From Neurospora tetrasperma FGSC 2508 (Eukaryota; Ascomycota; Sordariomycetes; Sordariales; Sordariaceae), in contig NW_009799099.1 of the NCBI RefSeq assembly GCF_000213175.1, positions 3,315,599 to 3,379,598 on the forward strand: a stretch of DNA of 64,000 nucleotides. Reading direction: 5' to 3'. The translations under genes and the position numbers were made by a program. This document shows, piece by piece, positions 11,198 to 24,574 of the stretch. The notes under the pieces were generated by a model that was given only the letters and a program-made list of their open reading frames with translations, was not told the origin of the DNA and did no database searches. How positions within the stretch are numbered: the first letter of the stretch is position 1; the number at the start of each line of letters is the position of its first letter.

Positions 11198-12825
11198 TAG
11201 ATATTTCGAGTAAGCTGACCAAGGTCGCCCCGAGCGGCACGGTCAAGAAAACATGTAAGTTATGGAATGAAAGAAACAAGGAAGAAGGAAAGGGAACCAA
11301 ACGCCTGTGTGCAGAAGTGGTCTTCGACGTGCAACACCAGATTGAATAGGGAAAAGGAAACTTGCACAGATATGAACACAAAGGTGACGGGAGTGTCTGG
11401 ATGGTGTTAGCCATGAGAAATCAGCAACAGAAGTAACCCTACCACGACACTCCAGCATCCACACCACCATCAGAGACCAAACATCAAAACAGTCACAGCC
11501 CTGCGACACAAGATGAGCACACCTTGAACCCAACTTTTTGCAATAGTGCCCATTTCCATTTCCAGAACGGTCCACGGGAGTGGTTGAAGACGTTCCCCGG
11601 GACCCATGTGGTGTGGCATGTGGTGGCAGGTCCTACATCCACGGGATGCCGTTGATGCCATCGCTGCAGCTCGATGCAGTGCAAATGCAGCGCGTCTTGA
11701 AACGACGGACAGGCTGAATACCGGACGAACAAGCGCAAGCGCGCCGCCGCGACCAATCCGCGCAATAGGGATGACCCGGCCGTTTGGGCAATGGCCGATC
11801 CCCCGGCCAGTGCCTAACCAGGGGCCGAGTGCTTGACTGGCTGTGTTGACATAACTTGTCGCGGGGACGGCATCATGGTCGGCAATGGTTGGTCACCGAT
11901 GCTGGATTCGAGGATGGCTTTAAGCGCTGAGAGCTGGGCGGGGTTGCTCCCCTGTAGCGAAAAACGGGAGCCGGGGAGAGCCCAGGACGAAAGGGGACAA
12001 GTCCCAAGCGCCACGACGACGTGCATCCCCTGGTCGCACACAAGTGGCCATTCGCGTCGTCCAAAGAAGCGCCGTGAACAACGTTGTGATCAGAGCAGAA
12101 AGTTTCCATGAAGCCGAAGCTGAAGTACCTACCAGTGACGGGAGAGATGCAGTGTCCGAAAAATGGGCCGGGGCAGTAGAGGTATTGTTCAACCGAAGTG
12201 GAATGCCCGTTCCGGTTCCGGGCAAGAAAACCTGAAGGGAAGGGAAGGAAAGGGGAAATTTCCGTGGGTGTTAGTGCTCTGTTTTCTTGAACTTTGATTG
12301 GAGTATAGAGGTATAGTGTACCGATTCCCCTGACGGGACGGACTTGGGGGCGTCGCTAGTACGAATTTGGGCACCGTGTAAGCTTGCCTTATAGGGCTTC
12401 ACCACGCGTGACCCCTTTTCAGTGACATGAAGTGGAAATGACCTCCCTGAAAGGGGAACGAAAAAAAACAAAAAAAAAAAGCTCAACAATGTCTCTCACG
12501 TTCAGATTTCTATTCAGTTCCAAAACACACAAAAGCTGTTCAAAATGCGCAGTGCTATTTACAACCTCTAAGCCTAATATACACCTTGTTCGATTTAACA
12601 AAAGAAAAAAGGGAAAAAAAAACAAGACAGTACAACAAGTTAAGTTCAAATCGCACACTGATGCCCCAACCCCACAACACTTAAAAATAGAGACACCAAC
12701 ACTAGTACTATGCAACATTTCCAAACCGGCACGCCCCGATTAACCAGATGCTACAGTTCCAGCCTGCTAACATCAAATCATGTCCCTGACCAGTCCTTCG
12801 CACCGTCGCCGCCGCCCCATTATGG
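11198..12825. other. Intergenic, upstream of the giant ankyrin gene
   Basis: No convincing gene. A CAA/TTG triplet repeat at the ankyrin start (about 11151-11176) borders it. An A-rich stretch (12460-12630) adjoins the 3' side of the Zn2Cys6 gene and probably includes its 3' untranslated region. Confidence 0.45.
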
Positions 12826-15417
12826 TCAATATTGTGGCATGTCAATGTACTCTGGCGCTGTCTGCCAACCGTGCGGGTCCTCGCTGTCCAAGAACCTGCA
12901 GTCGCTCCCCAGGCTAAGCTCACTAGAAGAACAAGAGCCCAGACCCGACTCGTCAGTCGACTTCGTCAACCCCAGCTCTTTCGCCAATTTGCTCATGCCG
13001 CGCGATCCCAGGTGGCCTGTGTGATCCCAACGAAACGTCGCCGACGATGCTGGAATATCTTCCTCATCCACCGCTTTTTCCTTGACCACAGTCGCAACGC
13101 TGCTCTTCCCCTGTGCGCAAGCCGTGCCCGCCGGTCCCGCCTCGTCACCACCCCAAGGTCGGCAAAGTGCCGACAACAGTGAGTGTGATAACGCAACCAC
13201 GCGCTCCTTGGCATCCTTTGGCATGGTGAGAAGGTACTCCGGATCCGGCTCCTCAAGCTGTTCCGGATCCACCAGTGGTGTACCTGCGCTGTTGTTCACT
13301 CCGGCAGCACCAGGGATGGGAGGGAAATCAGGAGGCATGGTCACCCAGTCTTCCGTCCTTTGCCTGGTCGTTTGGTTGTCATTACTCGGAAGAGCGGCTG
13401 TCAGGCTCTTGAAGATGGCAGATAGTCGCACGTGGAAGCGAAGAGCAACCGGATCGATTCTTCCGCAAAACTCGAGCGTATCCAGACACAGCTGCGCGAG
13501 TTTGAGGTCCGGAGCCCAGGAACTGACCGGGAAGCCGTGAACTTGTTTCTGCGCAACCGAATGCAAAATGACGACGCATGAGGTATGGGATTGGAAGCTG
13601 ATTTGCAATGTATTAGTTGATGCGTTCGAAGATTATGTTGGATGGTGATGCCGTCAAAACTTACATGACCAACCAGCAGCGCTGGAAGATACCACGTTCA
13701 CCGTGCAGCAAAGCAAGCAGACGGGCCGAGTGCTTCGCAGCAATGAGGCCCTGCGAAACGTGCTTCAACAGCTTGCGGTCTTCTTCAGGAACGGACTCGC
13801 TAGGGACAATGACCTCCCTGCCATTGACAGTGGTCGTTTGAATAAGCCGGGCAGCAATCCATCGGTACAGGAGCTGCATGGCACCAAGATATAGCAAGTG
13901 GACGTGATAGATGGACCTTCGGACTGTGTCATCGAGACCAGGGTTGGCAAGGTTGGCCAACTGCACCTCGATCGGGAGCTTCTCATGCCATTTCTCCAGG
14001 TATTCGTTAGCAACAACGGTAAGTCTGGGTAGATCCTGGAACTCGAGTTGCATGCGCAGGATTTCAGCCTTGAGAAGCGAAATCTTGGTCATCTCTCTCT
14101 GTACGGTTTCGGTCACTTGAAGGGGGTAATAAGGCTCAACGTCTGCAATGGGGACAAACTTCTGGAAGTCTGACCCAGTGCTGCCGGAAATGTAGCCCAG
14201 AGTGGATGAAAGCCAACTGGAGAAGAACATCAACGTCCTCCAAGTCTTCCTGTAGTCGATCATGTGGTCGTTCTGTTCGTCGCGTAACAAAATGCTGGTA
14301 TTCAAGCCGAATTGTCGAGACATGCTCATGCCAAGTTCAACCCAAGCAAGCGAAATGGTGGCCTTGTTCATGACATTGAAGAAAGCCAACATGGCGCAAA
14401 CCTTGATGGCATCAAGTGATGATTCCTCGAGGACGTCCACGAAATACCGCCGGGCAACTTCATAAAAGATGTGTTCCGAACCCTTCTCGAAATCATCAGG
14501 GTTGTACTGAATTCCAACGGCAGCGACTGAGCAAAGGCAGCATATCGCCATCTTTTGTGAATAGTTGGGTCGTCCATCGTAGCCAAAAACAATTGTGAAG
14601 AACCTATCCATGTCCTGCTGAGAGAAGACATGGAAGAGCTTGCCGCTCGAGCTGTAGAAACTGTTGAGAGCCGCACGGGTGGCGTCCGCATTGGGAAGGA
14701 CGAAGCGAATTAGGTACGCCGAATGATCGACACGCAGGCGCGCCGTGGCGCTCCCTGAATCTGAGACAAGCTGCATACCGCCTTCAGACGACTCGTCGGA
14801 AGATGGCGAGGCTGATTGTAAAGCACGCTTGATGATGTCGGTTGATACCGTCGGGACTGATGATGGTGATGTCCATGAGTCGGAAAGTGACCCGCCCATG
14901 CTGGGCGACGTCGAATCATTGCGATGGAGTCCAGGAATATTGCGGTCGCCACTGTCGCTGGAAGCAGCCGATGAAAGCGAGACGATATCGTCAGCATTTC
15001 GAATACGCTGAAGCAATGCTTCAGCCTCTTCGGGTGACTTTTGCTGAAGGGCGGTCACCAATCTCTCCAATGCCTCTAGCCGTGATTTCATCGCCTCCTG
15101 GCGGGACTGGCCCTCCTCGCCTTCGTAGCCGCATGGCTTATTTTTGGTTTTGCAGCTAGTGCATCTAGGTCGAAGTCCATCGCACTATACATCGTGAAAA
15201 TGACGAAACCATCAGCGTCTCAAGACAAAGAATCAGATCGGGAACTAGAATATACCTTGGCCTTGTATCGGCGGCACGTGTGACAAGCCTGTGTCACAGC
15301 CTTGACCCTTCTGGCGTGCTTCTCTCCATTAACACGGCCGGTGCCAGATGAAGTGCCCGATTTCGCGACCTTCAACGGCGCCGGTTGGATGGGCTTGTAT
15401 TGCGTTGGTGGAGCCAT
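12826..15417 (-). CDS. Zn(II)2Cys6 fungal transcription factor
   Basis: Three exons (15256-15417, 13665-15184, 12826-13597) give 817 residues. Intron 1 (15185-15255, GTATAT...TATAG) splits the zinc cluster just before its third cysteine, a common intron site in this family; intron 2 (13598-13664) has GTAAGT and ATCAG. The binuclear cluster is complete: Cys45, 48, 55, 62, 65 and 72 in the CX2CX6CX6CX2CX6C pattern (ACHTCRRYKAKCDG). A short coiled coil follows (about 86-105, MKSRLEALERLVTALQQK), then a Ser-rich linker, then the helical fungal-specific transcription factor domain (about 190-560). The C-terminal about 200 residues are Pro/Ser/Asp-rich, suitable for activation. It should act as a nuclear DNA-binding dimer on CGG-type sites; the pathway cannot be told from sequence alone. 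Start is the ATG at 15417 (MAPPTQYK). Confidence 0.88.
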
Positions 15418-16890
15418 CAGGACGGAGTTGTGATGGCGAAACAATTCGGAGCCACGGAACGGGACGGGAACGAACGCGGCGCCGACAAAGTGGCTGGTGA
15501 CGGAGCTATTGAAGATTGTAGGTACAGTCTAGGCCCGGCAGCATGGGAACACAGCGGATCCCGCTTTGTGTATTTGAGTGATCCGGCCGGGTGTCCAGGG
15601 ATCAGGGGTTCAGACTTTTGTTGTTCGACCGGTCCAAGATTCGGAACAGGGATCGGCTTGCTGAAAATGAGATACACTGTCAATCTCGTAACAGCGCTCG
15701 AGTTTCGCGGCTCTGGTTCGGGCGTAGAACTGCAAAAATCTTGGGAAAAGCCTCAGTCGTGTAACCGGCGACAGGCACGGGTAAAGTAGCTGACGTCGGC
15801 GGCGGTTTGACGCTTGTTGACCGGCGGTCTTTTTTGTAAGAGGGAGGAGAATAGGGATGCTCAATCTTTTCCACGGTGGCGGCGGAGGATGATGGGATGT
15901 TGAAGGACAGGGAGGGTCATGAGAGAAGTGACGAAGGATACGATTGCTGCGTTGCAACTTTCGTTGCAACTTTCGCTTGTGGCCGCCGCTTTCGACGAAA
16001 CGTGACGAGGCGTGCCGTGACCGGGCCAACTTGGGTATAATGGACTACACTACGGTAGATGCACTTTTGGTAGGAATGTCCGTGCCAAGTCCAATTCTGA
16101 CAGGAAAATGGAGGACAAAATGGCCAGACCGCAGGTATGATTGTCGACTCTGGTGTCCGGGGCGGCATTTGAAATCTCGGGCACCACAAGATTCTGTCCT
16201 CCGGACGGAGTGTGCCATGGAGGCATGGCATACTGTGTACGCCGCAGAGACGCTATGCAGTACCTGTAGCGTAGAACTGCCCCCCGCTGTGCCTGCCCGA
16301 AATGCGGCTCGTGGATCGTTGGCGGAAGTGCCAGAAGGGCGGGATGTCTCTGCCCCTTGATCAGATGGGGAGTGATGCCCACGGTGACGGTACCGTCCGA
16401 CACCTCAACGGTGCCCACACACACAGTGTGTATCGCCCACAGCGCCCCTCCTGTGGCACCCGTTTCGCCGTTCTAACGTCCCTAGCTCGCCGGCCTTTTG
16501 CTTTACCCCTTGCCGGCGACTATTATTGTCTCAATCGATTCCGTTAGGACGAGGGATGGAGAGACAGGCTCCGAGACAGCCGCGAAAATGAGATGCAGAG
16601 GGTCAATGCAGGCCATGACTTGATTCCGAATGCGATTGTCGCTTATTGGGCCGGGACTTGTAGAAGTTACATCGAGGGGCCGCTGGAAGAGGCGCCACAA
16701 GGTACCGAGCCGTTTGCCATGAGCTGATCCAGTCCAATTCTTCTTGGAACGAAGTTCGGGTAGTGTAGAAGCCGCCAATGGGGCGGAGCCGTAGGGAGAC
16801 AGAGTGCAACGGGTTGGACACCCGGCAGACCGATCCTTGTCCGACATCGCATGCATTCTGCAGTGGACTCCTTTTCACATTCGCTTTTAC

Positions 16891-16911
16891 TTTTTTTTTT
16901 TTTTTTTTTTT
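16891..16911. repeat. Poly-T homopolymer, 21 bases
   Basis: Continuous T run within the gene-poor region upstream of the Zn2Cys6 gene. It could be a genomic homopolymer or a relic of a poly-A insertion; no target duplication was recognised. Confidence 0.9.
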
Positions 16912-19801
16912 CTTTGCTTCGAGGTGCGTTTCGCGGTGTTTTTTTTCAGCTTCGAAGCTCGCCGACGTCGAGCGATCCGCAAATCCGGGGCTGCCTGTTT
17001 GGTCGAGCTGCAGCCAAACTGGCCATGGTCAGCGGAGACAACAAGAAAGAAGTTGGCGGTTGGCCCACCATGATTGGGCATTGCCGTGGTAGAAATGGGG
17101 AAGACAGGACACCGAATGGAGACGCAGGGGGGAGAGCTATGGGGACGGATGGGGCTGATGGATATGATGGGCAAAAACATGGGAAAGTTCCTGATCATTG
17201 CCGTCGCATCGGGATTCCACTCCACTCTTGGGGACCCGACACTGGGGTGTCCCTGGATTTCTGATTAACAATCGTGGACGTTCCTCACAACCGCTATCCA
17301 GGGCCTTGGTTTTTCTTGGTGGTTTCTGCCGTCGCCGGTTTGACGTTCCAATTGAGAACAGTGATCGTGATCGAGTACTCACGAAGCAGCAAAGGTCGAC
17401 AAGTCGTGCGTGCGCAACAGGCCGTTCTAGACGTAGCCTTTAATGCGGGGGGATCGAGAGAAGAGTCTTGGAAGGCTTCTGGCGGTTCTGGCGTCTGGAC
17501 TGTCGATTAATTACCCTTGACGACGCGGCTGTCTCGAATGCGTCACACTTGGTGCAACAAAGGCGGTCAAAGTGTCAAGGGAAATCATGGGGAGTGGAGG
17601 GTCACCAAAGAGGTTGCGATGTGGTCAGACGAATCGTCGAGCAACGGGACGACTTCTCCTGTGTGCGCTTGGCAGAACTGAGCCAGCGAATACAACAAAC
17701 CGAACCGAACCGTCCACACAACGGCAGCAGTTGGAGCCGACGAGGGACGAACAAAAAGAAAAAAAAAGAAAGAAAAAAAAAGGGTTGCCAGGCACCGAGA
17801 GTTTCTCCATCTTTTTTTTTTTGGCTGTTTGACGCCCGGGCTTGCCAGACGGACATGGAGCTGGACCCACTCAACGCTTTCTCAGCGCTGCATCTTGGAT
17901 CTTGGCAGCTGGCGGACTGAAAGGAAGTGTCAAGTTTCTGTTCCTGCCCTGGTTGATGTCCACGCTCCCAAAATGCATGGGTCGGGTGTCTCCAAAAACC
18001 CCAACCCTGGGACGATGAGACGTCAAACTTGATCTCGGCTGGAACTAAGCCTTTTCGACGACACTCGGCGCCGAGATTACCATCACATTTTCTTGGGTTT
18101 CGGAAATGGTCTCAACAAATTCTACAGTGTCGAAACTATGCGCAGGAAAAACGCCGGTGCAAAACGGTCGGGAGATGCTGAACCACAGTGCCTGAAGTGA
18201 AGGACGGCGACAAGTACATGTCTACCTCTAGGACAGGGAAAAGGACCCTGACTCCTGCCGCGATATTGAGGCAATACCCTCGGGCCGTATTCGGGTCTTG
18301 TCCAGCGCAATTGGAATGTCGCTGGAAGAGCCTGGGCAGTGGGCGTAGAGAGAGGTAGCAGCGCCCCGTTCATCCACCTTGCGGTCCCAGATCTTCGCGT
18401 TAATTTGCACCCGTCCCGTTCTCCTCGCGCCGATCGAGATACCCAAGCTTTCTAAACAAGCATCTGCCATTTATCGGACGAAGCCAAAAGAAAAAAGAAG
18501 AAAAAAAGAGAAAAAGGTTCCGCTGAGAGTGGAACAGGTCAACTCCGAGGTTTCCACATTGCCAGCAGACGCAATTATGCATCTACGCCTGATTGACACA
18601 CAATATCGTGGTTCGAAAGGTGGATGGAGAAACAGCACTGACAGTCGTTGGCCCCGGAAACGCCATATGTCCCCAACCCCCCGCACAGCCGAATCAACTC
18701 GGCAAGTCGCCATCGAGACCCCTCCTCATTGCCATTCCCGTGACCGCCAGAGTTCCCTGATGCTCGGGGGTCTTGACTGGAAGCGCCTGTCACTTCCCAG
18801 GGCCCAACTAGGTATCCAGGACTCCAGCTCTTCGCCCTCCTGCCTTTGTTGGCAGGTGGCAGGTTCAAAACATGCAGCAGATAAGGTAGGTAGAATACAA
18901 TACCTCAAGTACTTTAGAGACTGGCTTATCAGTCATCACAGTCATGAACTTCTGACCTTTTTGTCTCATCGTCGAATCAGAGTCGAACCGGAACAGCAGT
19001 CATCATCTCGATGGGTAGTTCGCATGTAGTTCCCAGACAGTTCATGGCCAAGGTCGCAGTGTCACAAAAGGGCGGGCGGGCGGGTTTTCCTCACCCGTGC
19101 CCGCTACGCCGCGAGCCAGAGCGTTGCAATCGCTGTCAGTAAATCCCGTCTCCAGTTCATCCAGTCTGCAGTCATTGACTCGCCACTCTTGCTTCATCAA
19201 CCAACGATGTTGCTTACTAATTAAATTTATATACTAAGTCATGAGACGATACGGAACGTACAGTGTGTGCTGTGCGTGTCTCACAGGTCTCAAGTTTAGT
19301 GTCCCGCTCAGCCGAGAGAAACGGTGTGATGGGATTGCTGCGTGGCCAGACGGAGGTTGGGAGCAAGGGAATTTAAGAACCTGGTCAGTTTCACTGGTCA
19401 TGCAGGTGCGCCGAAAGTTTCGGGGGCCACGCAGTCCCAGAAGTTTTTCTTGTTTCGTGTCAGACTCTTCGTTGGTGGTATACACACCGTCCAAAATAGC
19501 GTGGCATGCAAGCTTATGCCAACTCGAAGGACTGTGAGTGGCAAGTGTCGTGGCTTCATGTCTCTAAGCTGATTGGTGACCGGAAGTTCATGATATCCAT
19601 GACAGTCCATGATAGTCGGTGATGGTTCAGGAGAAAAAGTGAACATCAATGAGGGTCCAGACATACACATTTCCATCTCACAGGCCACGCATTTCTGGCT
19701 CTCTCAGAATGGAAAAGATTTGACGAGGAAGAAAGCTTCACAACTATTCGAGTGGCTATGCGCAGCGACAGGCTGTGATTAGTTTTTCAAAGGGGCCAAA
19801 A

Positions 19802-19819
19802 TACCTCTACGTAGAGGTA
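19802..19819. repeat. Perfect 18-base palindrome
   Basis: TACCTCTAC is followed directly by its reverse complement GTAGAGGTA. Related words (CCTCTAG, TAGAGGTA) recur elsewhere in AT-rich intergenic DNA of this window, such as near 29981 and 30319. Confidence 0.7.
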
Positions 19820-21147
19820 CGAATATCCACAATCCTTCACGAGCCCACTCGAGATGTCACTGTCCCTGCTCGTTCTGGTCGACCCCCGTTGTTGGACGGA
19901 CCAACAACTGGTGTTACTTAGTTTGTCTTATTACTTAGGTGAAATGAGTCATGAACTTGAGGCTTGAAGCCTAAGAAAATTCTTCATTCAATCTTGGACA
20001 ACGAATAGCCGAGGCAAGACAGGCTGTTTGAGGATATGGCAAGCACATTCAAATCTGTCTGGTGGCTTGTGTGACCGTATTGCCCAAGTCGAATCATCGT
20101 CTCACTATCGATATATTGTCTCCGACAACGTTTGGAAAACGATTTTGCTGCCCAATCATGAACTCTCCGAGATGAATTTGGGTTGAGCTTGGACGCGAAA
20201 AGCTGGGGAGGGAAAGGGGAGCGTACCACGTACCATATGGGTGGATAAGGGGAGAAATTTATGAAAGTGATACTGGGCAGCACTTTACCGAGAAAGGAAT
20301 ATGCTAGCGAGCCGAGCGACTTCGGCGGGAGCTCGGGTTCAGGGTGGATGATGGCCTCAGGACGCGAGTCCCCTTTTCTGGTACATCGAGCAGATATGAT
20401 CATCCTAATAGGCCATGGTCTCCAGGTTGCGACGAGAAGACAACAAAGTAATGTCGTAAGCCATGTTGCAAGACAGAGGATTAGAAAAAAACACTCCATG
20501 AGCATTGGTTTGGGGATGTGATGAAAGACATCGCCAAGTGACGGTTTTTCAGAAGCGTGCTTGAGGTGTTCCTAAGAGAGTTTGACCTGCAAAAATCATC
20601 ACGAGAAGCTATTCTTGCACCATGGTTCCATTGTTCAATGCCACATCATGAGACAACTACACATACGGTAGACCCTGGATCTCGGGGTTTTCACCTTCTT
20701 TTCCTCATAATCAACCTTGCCCGTTGCGGACTTCCCGGGACGGACTTCAACTCGCACTTTTGGAAATCGCCGACATCAACTGCACGCCAATTTTGTGAAT
20801 GATACCCCGGTGGGCCTTACTACTGCCGGTTATTGCCGGGACTTCCCAGCGATATCCAAGAACCCCTATCCCTACCCTTAGTGTACATACTAAGCTTAAC
20901 CCGACGGCGGCAACAACACAACTTCCAGTGCCGCGCTCTCCCGTCCAAACCTCCTTGCCTCTTCTACCTCTCGTCCCCAGTTCGTTGCCCGCCACCACCA
21001 ATTCAATAGCACCAAACCTACCCATTGTAGCTCAAGCATTCCCCATGGTCAAGACGAAGGAAGACAAGACTACTTCACCTCGCCCAACAGACGACTAGGC
21101 ATTTGTTTTTATCTTGTCTTTCTTCCGAAGTGCGACTCCGTAGTGCG

Positions 21148-23473
21148 CTACGTGGTACTACGAAGTCCCCGTGCCCTCACAAGCAGCGCCGCGCTGACAG
21201 CTGCAGCAGCCACAGCCGTCGACGTGGCAAACGAAAGCCGCAGTCCTTCGTAGTAGACCTCGCGAGCCTTGAGCTGAATATCTGGGGGAAGGTTCTTGAT
21301 AACCGAGACTGAGTGGCGGATTTCATCAACGACCTAGGTAGACTTGTGTGAGCTTTAACGAAAACAACCTCAAGACAACCGCAACAAGACAGAACATGAG
21401 CACAACGCAATGAAGAAACCCCTAAGCTGCTGTGGACCAGGGCACCTGCCAAGGGTAGGGCCCTGGTCCTGAGAGAGGGGAGGCCCGGGACCACAACAGC
21501 GCTCAGGAAAACAGGAGCGGGAAAAACAGCTGCAAAGTAAAAGGGATGTTACTCTCCATTTATCTGGTATCTCGCCCAAAGCGCCGGGAAGCCGGACGCT
21601 GAGCGTGGTTTGCACAATGGCAGAGGTGATGGCGACGCCATAGACGGTGCCGAGAGACCGAATGAGGTAAACGGTCGAGGCAGTGACGGCGTGGTCTGTT
21701 TATGTGTATCGTCTAGATTAGTCGATGGCGACATCAATCGTAGGTAAGTGACTGAAGACGAAGCCGAAGGATGAACGTACCGGCATGATCGAACGTGGCC
21801 AGCGAGGTAAACAAGATGCCCGGGTACACAATTCCCTGGCCGAGGTTGGCGGGGAAAATGTAAACAAGATATTTCCAGCCAGAGTCCTCGAAGGCAAGAG
21901 AGATAACCAAGGCGTTGCCCAAGACCATCAAGAAGGTTCCAGTGCGGACAAGAGGGATAAGCTTTCCCCAGCGAGACATGACAATGCCGGCAATGAGGCC
22001 ACCAATGGGCGTGGCCAGCGATGGGATAGCGAGCCGGGCACCGGCGGTGGTGGCGGAGTCGAGGAGGACGACTTGGAAGAACAGAGGAAGATTGAAAAGG
22101 TACTAAAGGAACGGACTTGTCAGTCAGCCGATCAACGATGGCGGGAAGAAGGGACATGGAGGAACGACTCGAAGCAGAAGTAGGTAACTGTACTCGAAGC
22201 AAGACCACTGCAAGCCAAGTTGGTCATCAAGAGTATGAAACTCTCCAGGCAGGAGCAACGCCAAGAGGGAGCGATACAAAGCGAGAGCAACTTGAACCAG
22301 AACAATCGAACTTTGAGCAGGAGCAACCCAAAGCAAAAGCAACTTGAAGAAGGAACAACTCACCGCATAAGCACTCAACCCAGCGCACACATTCGCAAAC
22401 TGCATTAGCAGCGGCAAACTTCCCTTCAACAACCTCAACGGAATAACCGGAATCGCCGTCGTCCTCGCCTCCACCACCAAGAACAAAACCAACATCGCTG
22501 TGCTGCTCACCAACGACGCAACAACCCACGGGCTACTCCAAGGCAACATATTGCCACCCAGGCTCAATCCGACAAGCTGGATCGAAATGGCCGTGACCAA
22601 CAAGAAAGCCCCAGTAAAGTCCACCTTCCTCCAAATGAGTCCCCAAGTCCTCTGCTCCCCTTCTCCCAGGACCCCATTTACGGGATCCTTGATGACCATC
22701 CACCCAGCCGCCAGCGCAAACGCCGACACGGGCACCTGCAACAAAAAACACCAACGCCAACCAATCCCATCCGCCACGCTGCCCCCAAAGCTCGCGCCGC
22801 ATATGGCGCCGAACCCAAACATGCCGTTCTGAAGCGCTTGGTACATCCCCCGCCGGCGAAAGGGAATCATATCCGAGTTGACGACGGTGGCCATGGTCAT
22901 TAGCCCGCCGCCGCCGAAGCCAGTGAGGGCGCGGGCGACGATGACCCAGATCATGCCCTTCTTGATAGAAGATTTGACGAGCCCGCACCACAAACAGCCC
23001 AGCGCAAAAGTTATAGTACTGATAAAGAAACAGACGCGGCGCCCAAAGATGTCGGACACGCGCCCGTAGAGCGGCTGGAACGCGGTGCTGGTGACCAGGT
23101 AGGCTGTGGTCAGCCACGAAGCGGTGTTGGCGGCGCCGAATTCGGAGGAGATGATGGAGTAGACGGCGGCGGTGATGGTGCCATCGAAGCCGTAGAGGAA
23201 GACATTGGACATGAGGGCAATTTGGATGAAGACGAAGCGAGGGGGAGGGGTCCAGGCATTGTCGTCCGAGGAGAGGTGGCCAGGGGGTAGAGACGCCGAA
23301 GAATTAGAGCTGGAGCTGGCTAGAGGCGTGAGGAGGGGTTGATACTCGTTAGTGACGGTAGCGGCGGCGGCGTCATGCTCGGGGTCATGAACTACACCAG
23401 GTGAAATGGTGGTGTTGAGGAGATGGCGGTCGGGTTTGACGACCTGACGGTCCTGGATGGTTTGGTACTTCAT
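21148..23473 (-). CDS. MFS transporter, vacuolar basic amino acid (Vba)/DHA2-like
   Basis: Four exons (22364-23473, 21781-22102, 21553-21695, 21148-21333) give 586 residues. All introns are GT-AG and join in frame; two are long for this window (261 and 219 bases). After a cytosolic N tail of about 85 residues there are many hydrophobic segments, with the MFS loop motif GRVSDIFGRR after the second, a gly-rich GFGGGGLMTM helix and WRWCFLLQVP. The order fits the 14-segment DHA2 class and resembles the fungal Vba/Fnx group that moves basic amino acids into the vacuole, although drug exporters share the fold. Exon 2 begins YLFNLPLFFQVV and carries the ARLAIPSLATPIGGLIAG motif; exon 3 carries VYLIRSLGTVYGVA. 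Start is the ATG at 23473 (MKYQTIQD). It may belong with the secreted oxidase gene about 1 kb away on the same strand. Confidence 0.85.
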
Positions 23474-24574
23474 CTTTCTCTGTAGAGGCTGATTTTCCAA
23501 GACACAATATAGAAATGGTATGCAGAGTGCTTCAAGTCAATGTATACACAGAATGACCTCAGAGAATGAAGCAGAGACATCAGGGGGGGTACCAGCCGTA
23601 CAAAATATATTCATTGCAGATCCGATGTCGCGGCGTCAACCATTGCGCGGATTGTCTCTCTTAGCACGCAAACGGCCTAGGTGCATACTACCCAACTCAT
23701 ATTGCGCAGATCCCCTATCACTTCGCCAAGTGTAAGACTGGAAATGCATGAGGAAGCCTTCGAGAGACTGAACGCAATTCAAAATTGTCGATATGACCCC
23801 GCCGACATTTGATAGCTTCCATTCTTGTTGGTTATAGTTCAAGGACCAAAAAATGAGAAAATGAATGGCGCAATCGCTGTAAAGATGATGTGCTTATGCA
23901 ACAACAGAGTGCCGGAGCTCCCCTTAAAAACCTACGCCGCTACTTACCGAAGATAGGCAGATAACAAAGCAATGCTCAAAATATAGCGCGCTGCCAGGGC
24001 TTGAAGAAAATGATGCTCGGGATGTTCTCGCAACTGTAAAATAGGTAGGTACACTTCAAGACAATTGACCATCTCCAGGATAGTCCTAAACATCTAAGAC
24101 CAGAACATGTTATTTGGGTAGAATCGCCTCCCTTAAAAATGGTCTTGAAAAGAATCCCTCGATTAAAATATGGATATGGAAAAATATATATTAGGAAATG
24201 ATCATCAAGAAGGTTGTTTTGCTAAACAAGAATGTCCTTAGGCATTAATATTTCAGTTAGGAACTATTCCATGGATCAGTTTCAATGCAAAATTATATCC
24301 CACGTTGAAAAATTTTACAATTACTGGACCATCCTGGAGATCCTTTCCTACAACCCAGGTGGCGCGCCTGAATTAGAACTAATGATTAGAATTATACGCA
24401 TAGAGTCTTGTCTAAAAGATGTAGTCAAAGTATCTACCTTGTTACCAAAGGCTCGCCGCCACCCAAGCGAAATGAAGATATGAGCTCTCCAACAAAAGAA
24501 CAACGATGGACGCTAAACAAAGATGGTATCTGTAAACCAAGACTAAGAACAGACAATATCAACAAGAACCTGCT
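23474..24574. other. AT-rich intergenic between MFS and oxidase genes
   Basis: About 1.1 kb, clearly more AT-rich than its flanks from about 23950 to 24560. No frame of protein-like quality. The composition could mark a decayed or RIP-affected segment, but I recognise no element in it. Confidence 0.45.

Larger units (their letters stand above)
15418..21147. other. 5.7-kb region with no supported gene
   Basis: The longest gene-poor stretch of the window. It starts just upstream of the Zn2Cys6 gene, so part is probably its promoter and leader. The longest frame, 18379-19029 plus strand (216 codons), is low-complexity and looks like chance. Features seen are a 21-base poly-T (16891-16911), A-rich runs near 17756-17780 and 18480-18520, and a perfect palindrome at 19802-19819. 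No tRNA or transposon ends were recognised. Confidence 0.4.

Noticed and set aside
18379-19029. 216-codon plus-strand frame in the gene desert
   Set aside because: Low-complexity Lys/Ser/Arg product, no domain, no splice support; length is within chance for this window.
19984-20505. 173-codon minus-strand frame with a hydrophobic start
   Set aside because: The hydrophobic start could mimic a signal anchor, but no family, splice signals or codon bias support it.
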